Assembly (NCBI RefSeq): GCF_000722545.1
Contig: NZ_JNVM01000023.1
Coordinates: forward strand, 1-64,000
DNA from: Paenibacillus tyrphae
Lineage (GTDB): Bacteria; Bacillota; Bacilli; Paenibacillales; NBRC-103111
DNA length: 64,000 nt
Direction: 5' to 3'
A program made the translations under genes and the position numbers. Shown here piece by piece: positions 21,819 to 29,806 of the stretch. Numbering within the stretch: position 1 is the first letter of the stretch; every line of letters starts with the position of its first letter. Below the pieces are notes generated by a model. It saw only the letters and a program-made list of their open reading frames with translations, had not been told where the DNA came from and did not search any database.

Positions 21819-22730
21819 ATGGCGCTTAATTTTCACCAGCTTCATATTTTTCATACTGTTGCGGAAAAGGGGAGCTTCTCCTACGCCGCGCAGGCGCTGC
21901 ATATGACACAACCGGCGGTGACGATGCAGGTGCAGTCGCTTGAGGACTATTTCGGGACGAAGCTGTTCGTACGGTCGACCAAGCGGGTTGAGCTGACCGA
22001 AGCCGGCCGGGAGCTGCTGCCGTTTGCGTTCCGCAGCATTGAGCTGATGAGGGAGACGGACATTCGCATGTCCAAATTCACGCATATGCTGGAAGGCCGG
22101 CTGCATCTGGGTGCGAGCTTAACGGCGGGGGAGTATGTTTTGCCCCGGCTGTTAGGACCGTTCGGGCAAGAATATCCGAACATCTCCGTCAGCATGAAGG
22201 TCATCAATACGAAGCAAATCTTGGAGGAAGTGCTGAGTCATCAGCTGACCTTCGGCTTGGTGGAGGCCGAGGTGCATCATCCGGACGTGCATACGGAAGC
22301 CGTGTTGAATGACGAATTGAAGCTGATCGTGCCGAGGCGTCATCCGCTTGCCGAACGTGAGCAGATCGGTCTGGAGGAGCTTGCAAAATATCCGTTTATT
22401 TTGCGGGAGCAGGGCTCGGGAACGCGCAAGGTGATGGAGGAGGAACTGGCCCGGGCCGGCTGCGATGTGTCCGAACTGAAAATCGTGATGGAGCTTGGCA
22501 GCACGGGGGCGATAAAATCAGCCGTAGAGGCCGGACTCGGCATCTCGATCGTGTCGCAATCCTCCGTCAAGCATGAAGCTGCCCTCGGCGTCTTGCAGGT
22601 GAAGGACGTCGAAGGGGTTTCCTTCGCCCGCAGCTTTCATGCCATCTACTTAAACTCTACGCTGCTTCCCATCTCGGCCGTGACCTTCATGACCTTTTTG
22701 CGGGAGCGCGATTTAAGCCAGTGGCTATAA
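21819..22730 (+). CDS. LysR family transcriptional regulator
   Basis: ATG at 21819 follows GGAGGAG. The 303-residue protein has the N-terminal LysR helix-turn-helix (NFHQLHIFHTVAEKGSFSYA, ALHMTQPAVTMQVQSLEDYF) and the effector-binding fold (ILREQGSGTRKVMEEELARA, AVEAGLGISIVSQSSV). The effector region resembles CysL/CbbR-type members. It is followed by the PHP and galU genes in the same direction; regulation of a divergent target is unlikely here because the neighbour upstream is co-directional. Confidence 0.9.
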   Translation: MALNFHQLHIFHTVAEKGSFSYAAQALHMTQPAVTMQVQSLEDYFGTKLFVRSTKRVELTEAGRELLPFAFRSIELMRETDIRMSKFTHMLEGRLHLGASLTAGEYVLPRLLGPFGQEYPNISVSMKVINTKQILEEVLSHQLTFGLVEAEVHHPDVHTEAVLNDELKLIVPRRHPLAEREQIGLEELAKYPFILREQGSGTRKVMEEELARAGCDVSELKIVMELGSTGAIKSAVEAGLGISIVSQSSVKHEAALGVLQVKDVEGVSFARSFHAIYLNSTLLPISAVTFMTFLRERDLSQWL

Positions 22731-22771
22731 CAACAGACTTGGTTGAGAAAAAAGGGAGGTCTGTAGGTTCT

Positions 22772-23620
22772 ATGGCATTTGCAGATTTGCATACGCATAC
22801 GCTGGCCTCGGACGGTACGAGGCCGCCTGCCGATAATGTCCGGCTGGCTGCAGAAGCGGGACTCGCAGCGGTAGCGATAACCGATCATGATACGGTGGGC
22901 GGACTCTGGGAGGCGATGGAAGCGGGCTTGAAGTACGGTATCGCTGTCGTACCGGGCGTGGAGATCAGCACCGTCCATGCCGGACAGGACATTCATGTGC
23001 TCGGCTATTGGATCGACGATACGGACCCTCGGTTTCTATCGAGGCTTGCAGAGCTGAGAGAAGTGCGCAACCGGCGCAACGACATGATCGTGAACAAGCT
23101 TCAGGAGCTGGGACTGTCCGTTACGATGGACGATGTGCTCGAATCGCTGCGGACCTCGAAAAAAGCGGGCGACACCGTAGGCCGTCCGCATATCGCCGAT
23201 GCTTTGGTGCGCAAAGGGTATGTAAGCTCGATGGCCGAAGCGTTCGACCGATATTTGGCCAAAGGGGCGGCAGCCTACGTGAACCCGCCCCGCATCACGC
23301 CGCAGCAGGCGGTGGAGTGGATTTTGGAGGCCGGCGGAGCTCCGGTGCTGGCCCATCCGGGGCTGTACGGGCAGGACGAGCTGATCCCGCTGCTTGCGGA
23401 AGTCGGGCTCGTCGGCGTGGAAGCATTCCATTCCGACCATACCCCGGAGCAGGAAGCGCACTATGAAGCGTTGGCCACCGCGCACGGCTTGTTGGTAACG
23501 GCAGGATCGGATTACCATGGCGAACGGGGCGGCGTCGTATTTCATGCGCCGATCGGGGCGCGCCGCGTCGCTGCGGACGTCGTAGACCGGCTATTCGAAC
23601 GAAGGGGGATGCGGTCATGA
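22772..23620 (+). CDS. PHP-domain phosphoesterase (TrpH/RNase AM-like)
   Basis: ATG at 22772 follows GGGAGGTCTG. The 282-residue protein has all PHP metal motifs: DLHTHTLASDGTRPP, ITDHDTVGG, PGVEIST with HVLGYWID, GRPHIADAL, LAHPG and GSDYHGE. Relatives hydrolyse 3',5'-nucleoside bisphosphates or trim RNA 5' ends. The end overlaps galU (ATGA), so the two are co-translated. Confidence 0.88.
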   Translation: MAFADLHTHTLASDGTRPPADNVRLAAEAGLAAVAITDHDTVGGLWEAMEAGLKYGIAVVPGVEISTVHAGQDIHVLGYWIDDTDPRFLSRLAELREVRNRRNDMIVNKLQELGLSVTMDDVLESLRTSKKAGDTVGRPHIADALVRKGYVSSMAEAFDRYLAKGAAAYVNPPRITPQQAVEWILEAGGAPVLAHPGLYGQDELIPLLAEVGLVGVEAFHSDHTPEQEAHYEALATAHGLLVTAGSDYHGERGGVVFHAPIGARRVAADVVDRLFERRGMRS

Positions 23621-24483
23621 CCGTACGCAAAGCGATTATTCCGGCCGCGGGACTCGGTACCCGATTTTTGCCGGCGACCAAAGCGCAGCCGAAGGAAATG
23701 CTGCCGATCGTCGACAAGCCGGCGATTCAATATATCGTAGAGGAAGCCATTTCATCCGGTATCGAAGATATTATGATCATCACCGGGCGCAACAAGCGGG
23801 CCATCGAAGACCATTTCGACAAATCGGTGGAGCTTGAGACCATTCTCGAAGAAAAAGGAAATCGGGAGTTACTCGGCATCGTCCAGTCCGTATCGAACCT
23901 GGCTGACGTTCATTACATACGTCAAAAGCAGCCGCTTGGGCTCGGTCACGCCGTGCTCTGCGCTCGTAAATTCATCGGCAATGAGCCGTTCGCCGTGCTG
24001 CTTGGAGACGATATCATTCAATCGGAGCCGCCTTGCCTGAAGCAAATGATCGACCTGCACGAGGCGACGAACACGTCGGTGATCGCTTGCCAGGAAGTGC
24101 CCTGGGACGACGTGGACAAATACGGTATCATCTCACCCTTGGCAGGGCAGCATTCGCATCGTTATATCGACGGCTTGATCGAGAAGCCGGAACGCGGAAA
24201 AGCCCCGTCCAACTGGGCGATTATTGGGCGGTATATCCTCACTCCGGATATTTTCGATATACTTGAGCATAGCGAGCCTGGCCGCGGCGGCGAGATTCAA
24301 TTGACCGACGCCCTGCAGGAGCTGAACCGGCTGCGGCAAATGGTGATGTTTCCCGTACCGGGCCGGCGCTTTGATGTAGGCGACAAGCTGGGTTACCTCG
24401 AAGCGACAATCGAGATGGCACTGGAGCGGGAGGAGCTGCGCGGACCGTTCGAAAGTTATTTGCGCAAGCGGTTAGGCTTGTAG
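23617..24483 (+). CDS. galU: UTP-glucose-1-phosphate uridylyltransferase
   Basis: The 288-residue product has the nucleotide-binding start IIPAAGLGTRFLPATKAQPK, then EMLPIVDKPAIQYIVEEA, and sugar-site motifs GLGHAVLCA, LGDDI and GRYILTPDIF. It makes UDP-glucose for teichoic acid, glycolipid and exopolysaccharide synthesis (gtaB in B. subtilis). It is translationally coupled to the PHP gene by a 4-bp overlap. Length is typical. Confidence 0.95.
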   Translation: MTVRKAIIPAAGLGTRFLPATKAQPKEMLPIVDKPAIQYIVEEAISSGIEDIMIITGRNKRAIEDHFDKSVELETILEEKGNRELLGIVQSVSNLADVHYIRQKQPLGLGHAVLCARKFIGNEPFAVLLGDDIIQSEPPCLKQMIDLHEATNTSVIACQEVPWDDVDKYGIISPLAGQHSHRYIDGLIEKPERGKAPSNWAIIGRYILTPDIFDILEHSEPGRGGEIQLTDALQELNRLRQMVMFPVPGRRFDVGDKLGYLEATIEMALEREELRGPFESYLRKRLGL

Positions 24484-24487
24484 GAAG

Positions 24488-24532
24488 ACCGTCCTTCTAG
24501 CGGAAACGTATCCGCCGAAGGGCGGTTTTTAT
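24488..24532 (+). terminator. terminator of galU
   Basis: ACCGTCCTTC (24488-24497) pairs with GAAGGGCGGT (24517-24526), with an inner GCGG/CCGC stem, then TTTT. Confidence 0.85.
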
Positions 24533-24700
24533 TTAAGCATACCGGTGCACCGTGCTGTCAAAAAAAGTGAGCGAAATTGGAAGAAAACGGGTATACTTGA
24601 GCTGTAGCTTTATTTTTGATACGGAATCCTGTGGACGTAACGGGTAAAACATGGAAGGGAACCGGGATTCATGTACCGGCTGGGAAAGAGGTTGAAATGA

Positions 24701-27700
24701 ATGAACGGTAATCAAGCATTGCAGTACAGGCTGTGTCCGTACGAATCCGGGGGGAAGATCGTCGGAAGAGGAGCGCCGGCCGGAGAGCTTGAAGCGCTGC
24801 CGCAATTTAGGCCGGAAGGCGGCGAACTGGAGCCCGCGATTGACGAACAGGCGCTGCAGCGGATTCTCGGGCTGCTGAACAAAGCATGCGGAATCGGCTT
24901 CCAGAACTACAAACGAAGCTGCCTCATCCGGTGCATTGAACGCCGTATGGGCAGGCTGAACCTGACAGGGGTGGAGGAATATGCGCGACTGTTGACAGAC
25001 GAGCCGGACGAGCTGCTCGCGCTGGGCAAAGATTTGCTTATCGGGGTGACGCATTTTTTTCGCGACCCGCAGGCATTCGAGACCATTCAGAAAAAAGTTA
25101 TTCCCGCCATCGCGGAAAACAGGCGGCACGAACGGCATATCCGCGTCTGGGTTGCGGGATGCTCAACCGGCGAAGAAGCCTACTCCCTCGCTATGCTGTT
25201 TCATCAATTCAACGAGCGCTCGACGGAGCCTTACTCGGTCAAAATTTTCTCCACCGATCTGGACAAGGACGCGGTCGCTGCAGCCAGTCAAGGCATCTAT
25301 CCCGAAGCGGCGGTGAACAGTCTGCCAAAACCATGGCTTAGGCGGTATTTTACCCGATACGGAGACCTGTATCACATCAATAAAGACATTCGCAAGATGG
25401 TCGTGTTTGCGCATCATAACATGGTTGAGGACCCGCCGTTCAGCCGCTTGGATCTGATCGCCTGCCGCAATCTGTTGATCTATTTGCAATCCGAAACGCA
25501 GCAGAAGGTGCTGTCGACGTTTCATTTTGCGCTTAATCCGGATGGGTTTATGTTTTTGGGACCGAGCGAAACGATCGGCCGGCTCACGCATTTATTTGTC
25601 CCCTATGACCGCAAGTGGAATATTTTCAGGCAGAAGCAGCCGCCGGGACCGGGGCCGGTGTTCGCAAGCGAGATCGACAGGGGCGACCCCAGCGCTCCCC
25701 GGACACGTCCGACAGCAGCGGCAAGGCGGGATCGTCGGCCGTTGAAGGATGCGCAAAGCTTCATGAAAACGGACGAGTTGTATACGGCTTTCGTGGACGA
25801 GCACATGCCGCCCTGTATGGTGATCGACGAAAACAACGAAGTGATTCATCTCAGCGGCAACGTGAATCCTTATGTAACGCTGGCGAAGGGAAGGCCGAGC
25901 TGGAACATCTACAAAATCGTCGAGGCTCACTTGGCAGTGGCGATTGTAACAGCCATGCAAAAAGTCCGCAAAGAAAAGCGTGCCCTTTATTATAAAAACA
26001 TGAAGGTAATCGGCTCGGAGCTATCGTCATCCGTTAATCTGATCGTGAAGCCGTTTTCATTGAAAAATAAAAAATTCGACAAGCTGGTACTCGTTTTGTT
26101 CGAGAAGCCGGAGCATCTTGGCAATCCGGTCCGGGCCGCCGACGAATTCGAAATCGAACCGAACGTCAACCATCGGATGATCGAGCTGGAGCAAGAGCTG
26201 CGGCAAGCTGAGGAGTCGCTTCAAGCGACGATCGAAGAACTGGAAACATCCAACGAGGAGCTTCAAGCGACCAACGAAGAGCTGGCGGCGGCGAATGAAG
26301 AGCTCATGAGCACGAATGAAGAGCTTCAATCGGTGAACGAAGAGCTGGCTGTGGTGAACTCGGAATATCAGTTCAAGCTTCAGGAACTGACCGAAGTGAA
26401 CGACGATATGGACAATTTTTTGTCCAGCACCCACATCGGAACGGTCTTCTTGGACACCAACCTGTGCATTCGCCGGTTTGCGCCTGCCATCACGAAGGAA
26501 ATCAACTTACTTGAGGTCGATTGCGGGCGTCCCTTCGGACACATTTCGCATAACTTTGATGACGATGGCATCTTAAGCGATGTTCAAAACGTGCTGAAGA
26601 CGCTGATTCCCGTCGAGCGGGAGATTCGGAGCCGCAGCGGGCTGTGGTACAGCATGCGCGTTCTGCCTTACCGTACGAACGATCATGTGATCAAAGGCAT
26701 CGTCCTGACATTCGTGGATATCACGGAGCTAAAGTCGGCCAACGAGCAGCTGCTTAAGCTTTCTTATGCCATAGAGCAAAGCCCTTGCGTCATCGTCATT
26801 GCTGATGCGGAGGGGAAGATCCAATACGCGAACCCCAAATTTACGGAAATGACCGAGTTCCAAATGGCCGAGATGGCGGGCACTTCCCTTCGCGAGCTGA
26901 ATCATTGGGACGCCTCCGCGACCACGTTCGAGGAAATCTGGAGCATGCTCTCGTCGGGACACAAGTGGAAAGGCGAGTTGGAATGCCGGCGCAAAAACGG
27001 GCCGAATTATTCGGAATCCGTCAAGATTTTGCCGATTAAAGATCAGGATGGCCGGATTATCCATTATCTTAAAATCGCCGAGGACATTACGGAGCGGAAG
27101 CAAACGGAGGAGTTGCTGCGGAAGTCGGAGATGCTGTCGGCCGTCGGCCAGCTTGCCGCCGGCATCGCGCATGAAATTCGCAATCCGCTGACCGCGCTCA
27201 AAGGCTTTACCAAGCTGATGGGCTCGGGAGGGCAGCACGGAAACTATTTGTCCATCATGGCGGACGAGCTGGAGCGGATCGAAGAGATCGTCGGCGAGCT
27301 GCTCGTGCTGGCGAAGCCGCAGGCGGTCGACTTTTTGCCGAAATCCGTGCCTTCGATCCTGCATGACGTCATTATGCTGCTCGAAACGCAAGCCATCATC
27401 AGCAAGGTGACCATTGAAACGGACATCGAGGATGAACTTCCGCTGGCAAGCTGCGTAGAAAACCAGTTGAAGCAGGTATTCATCAATGTGCTGAAGAACG
27501 GAGTGGAAGCGATGCCGGGAGGCGGCACGTTCCTCGTCAAGGCGGAAAAGTCGGAGCGGGGCAGCATACGCATCAGCTTTATCGACCAAGGCTGCGGCAT
27601 TCCGGAGACCAAGCTGGCGAAGCTGGGTCAACCGTTTTATACGACGAAAAACAAAGGAACGGGTCTCGGGCTCATGGTCAGCTACAAAATTATTGAAAAT

Positions 27701-27778
27701 CATCGCGGGTCCATGACCATAACGAGTAAGGAAGGGTTCGGAACGACGGTCGTTATTGAACTTCCGGCGGTGCCGTAA
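24701..27778 (+). CDS. CheR methyltransferase - PAS - histidine kinase fusion
   Basis: The 1025-residue cytoplasmic protein has, in order: about 45 unassigned residues; CheR at about 50-315 (LIGVTHFFRDPQAFE, WVAGCSTGEEAYSLAM for SAM binding, CRNLLIYL); a linker; a long coiled coil at about 495-565 built from repeated EELxxxNEEL units; a PAS_10-type domain; a PAS domain with PAC (about 680-805); HisKA with GIAHEIRNPLTALKGF; and HATPase with NVLKNGVEAM, DQGCGIPE and GTGLGLMV. Full CheB-CheR hybrids carry an N-terminal methylesterase, missing here. No response regulator is adjacent, so the output is unknown. Confidence 0.9.
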   Translation: MNGNQALQYRLCPYESGGKIVGRGAPAGELEALPQFRPEGGELEPAIDEQALQRILGLLNKACGIGFQNYKRSCLIRCIERRMGRLNLTGVEEYARLLTDEPDELLALGKDLLIGVTHFFRDPQAFETIQKKVIPAIAENRRHERHIRVWVAGCSTGEEAYSLAMLFHQFNERSTEPYSVKIFSTDLDKDAVAAASQGIYPEAAVNSLPKPWLRRYFTRYGDLYHINKDIRKMVVFAHHNMVEDPPFSRLDLIACRNLLIYLQSETQQKVLSTFHFALNPDGFMFLGPSETIGRLTHLFVPYDRKWNIFRQKQPPGPGPVFASEIDRGDPSAPRTRPTAAARRDRRPLKDAQSFMKTDELYTAFVDEHMPPCMVIDENNEVIHLSGNVNPYVTLAKGRPSWNIYKIVEAHLAVAIVTAMQKVRKEKRALYYKNMKVIGSELSSSVNLIVKPFSLKNKKFDKLVLVLFEKPEHLGNPVRAADEFEIEPNVNHRMIELEQELRQAEESLQATIEELETSNEELQATNEELAAANEELMSTNEELQSVNEELAVVNSEYQFKLQELTEVNDDMDNFLSSTHIGTVFLDTNLCIRRFAPAITKEINLLEVDCGRPFGHISHNFDDDGILSDVQNVLKTLIPVEREIRSRSGLWYSMRVLPYRTNDHVIKGIVLTFVDITELKSANEQLLKLSYAIEQSPCVIVIADAEGKIQYANPKFTEMTEFQMAEMAGTSLRELNHWDASATTFEEIWSMLSSGHKWKGELECRRKNGPNYSESVKILPIKDQDGRIIHYLKIAEDITERKQTEELLRKSEMLSAVGQLAAGIAHEIRNPLTALKGFTKLMGSGGQHGNYLSIMADELERIEEIVGELLVLAKPQAVDFLPKSVPSILHDVIMLLETQAIISKVTIETDIEDELPLASCVENQLKQVFINVLKNGVEAMPGGGTFLVKAEKSERGSIRISFIDQGCGIPETKLAKLGQPFYTTKNKGTGLGLMVSYKIIENHRGSMTITSKEGFGTTVVIELPAVP

Positions 27779-27782
27779 ATGA

Positions 27783-27824
27783 AAAAGCACCTGATTCGCA
27801 TACTGCGGATTCAGGTGCTTTTGC
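27783..27824. terminator. bidirectional terminator, kinase gene and rqcH
   Basis: AAAAGCACCTGA (27783-27794) pairs perfectly with TCAGGTGCTTTT (27811-27822); inner TTCGCA/TGCGGA extends the stem. Confidence 0.88.
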
Positions 27825-27837
27825 TCGCTGTTCGGGT

Positions 27838-29610
27838 TTATTTTATGGCTACCGGCAGCTGCTTGATGCTCCCCGGGTCGGGCGTGACGAACAGCGTTTT
27901 TTGATGGTCGTAGATCACGAATCCCGGCTTGGCGCCGCTAGGCTTGCGCACGTGACGGATGAGCGTATAATCGACCGGCACCTGGCTCGATTCCTTGGCT
28001 TGGCTGAACCAGGCGGCAAGCTGGGCCGCTTCGTGCAAGGTAGCATCGCCGTACTCGGCGCTGCGAATGACGACATGAGAGCCCGGAATATCTTTCGTAT
28101 GCAGCCACATATCGCCGGGGTGGGCGAGCCGGTTCGTTAAGTATTCGTTCTGCGTGTTGTTTTTGCCGACATAGATCGGGATGCCTTCGCTTGAAGTGTA
28201 GCAGGCCAAAGCCGGCTTTTGGTTCGGCTTTTTTTTGCGTCCTTTTTTGCCGCGGTCCCGAACGTAGCCTTGCTCCGTTAGCTCCTCGCGGATTTCCTCG
28301 ATATCGGCCAGTCCCGCGCTGGCAAGCTGCTGCAGCAAATTGTCCAAGTAACGGATTTCCTCGTGAGCCTCGGCTATCTGCTGCTGAACGGCGATCAAGC
28401 TGTTTTTGCTTTTGGAATATTTCTTGAAATACCGCTGGGCGTTCTCGGACGGCGTCAGCAGCGGATCAAGCTCGATCGTGACGGGACGCTGCTCTTCATC
28501 GTAATAGTTCACGACTTCGATTTGCTTGTCGCCTTTGCGGATTTGGTGCAGCGAAGCGGTCAGCAGCTCGCCAAGGATGCGGAAACGGTCCGCTCCGCGG
28601 GCGTCCTCCATCGTCTCTTCCAGCTTTTCCAGCTTTTTGATGTTTTTGCTGCGTTCGTTGCTGAGCAGCCGGAACAGATCGGCTACGCGCTGCTTCACGG
28701 TATCCCGTTCGGCCTTGTCTCCGTAATAGGCTTCGAGGCAGGCACTGATCGAGGCGAAACGCTGCGTCTCGCCCTGCACGTGGCTCAGCTCCGTAATGGA
28801 GAAGAACGTTTTGCCCGTCGACGCTTCTTCGACAATAACCGCTTCCGTCGCTCCGGCTTCCAGCTTTTCGGTGAGCTCCCGGAACGGAGCCCAAAGCTTC
28901 GCAGGCATTTCGGACGGCAGAGGCAGGCCCCCGTTGGCGGCGCGATGCACAAGCTCGCGGGCGACGAGCGGGCTGAACCCGCTAAAATGCCCGACGAGAG
29001 CCTGCTCCCAGAAGCGCGGGGAAGCGGGCTGCTCATCGGCCGCCTCGGCCGCTTCGGTAAGGAGAGCGGTGAACCTCTCCTCACTCATTCCGAACGGAAG
29101 CAGCTTGTACTGCTCCGGCGGTGGCGTATAGACGCTGCCCGGCATGACGATGCGGTAGCTGCTGATCGCCGGCGTGACGTGATGGATGCCGTCGGTAATG
29201 ATCCCGGTCGCCGGGTCCTTCAAAATAATATTGCTGTGGCGGCCCATAATCTCCACGACGATGGTTTTGAGACTGAGGTCCCCGAGTTCGTCGCGCTGCC
29301 GGATGTTCAGATGCAATATCCGCTCGAGACCGGGCTGCTCGATCGCTTCGATGATGCCCCCTTCGCAGTGCTTGCGCAGCAGCATGCAGAACATCGGCGC
29401 TTCCAGCGGATTCAGGAAGCTCTGCTCGGTGAGGTGCACCCGGGGGTAGGTGGGGTTGGCGGACAGCAGCAGTTTCAGGTTCCGGCCGACCGCGCGGATT
29501 TGCAGGACGATATCGTTTTCCGATGGCATCTGCACTTTATTGATTCGGGCCCCGACGCAGCATTGCAGCTCGCGGGCCAGACTGTGAACGACGAGACCGT
29601 CGAAAGACAT
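27838..29610 (-). CDS. rqcH: ribosome quality-control factor RqcH (NFACT/FbpA family)
   Basis: The 590-residue product begins MSFDGLVVHSLARELQ (NFACT-N), has a long charged coiled coil in the middle (about 290-440, LRLLSNERSKNIKKLEKLEE region) and the NFACT-R domain (SSEGIPIYVGKNNTQNEYLT, DMWLHTKDIPGSHVV). RqcH binds obstructed 50S subunits and, with RqcP, adds alanine tails to stalled chains. The start at 29610 has GGAG upstream and matches the family start; an ATG five codons earlier at 29625 lacks a ribosome site. Confidence 0.93.
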   Translation of the reverse strand: MSFDGLVVHSLARELQCCVGARINKVQMPSENDIVLQIRAVGRNLKLLLSANPTYPRVHLTEQSFLNPLEAPMFCMLLRKHCEGGIIEAIEQPGLERILHLNIRQRDELGDLSLKTIVVEIMGRHSNIILKDPATGIITDGIHHVTPAISSYRIVMPGSVYTPPPEQYKLLPFGMSEERFTALLTEAAEAADEQPASPRFWEQALVGHFSGFSPLVARELVHRAANGGLPLPSEMPAKLWAPFRELTEKLEAGATEAVIVEEASTGKTFFSITELSHVQGETQRFASISACLEAYYGDKAERDTVKQRVADLFRLLSNERSKNIKKLEKLEETMEDARGADRFRILGELLTASLHQIRKGDKQIEVVNYYDEEQRPVTIELDPLLTPSENAQRYFKKYSKSKNSLIAVQQQIAEAHEEIRYLDNLLQQLASAGLADIEEIREELTEQGYVRDRGKKGRKKKPNQKPALACYTSSEGIPIYVGKNNTQNEYLTNRLAHPGDMWLHTKDIPGSHVVIRSAEYGDATLHEAAQLAAWFSQAKESSQVPVDYTLIRHVRKPSGAKPGFVIYDHQKTLFVTPDPGSIKQLPVAIK

Positions 29611-29806
29611 GCGGGACAACTCCATTCTTCATGCGCAAAAAGCGATTTTTGAGTGCTACCCTCTATCATGCCATATTTTCAAGCAAATTTTAAGTCGCCG
29701 GGCCCGAATATGTCTGAGGCAGCCTCGGCGTTCCTTTCCCAGGTGCTAATTTCCAGCTTGTCTGAATACATTTAACGTAGACAACCTTTTGGGAGGGAAA
29801 AAGCAG

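Noticed and set aside
28363..29652. 429-codon open frame on the plus strand
   Set aside because: Antisense shadow of rqcH; no ribosome site or recognisable domain.
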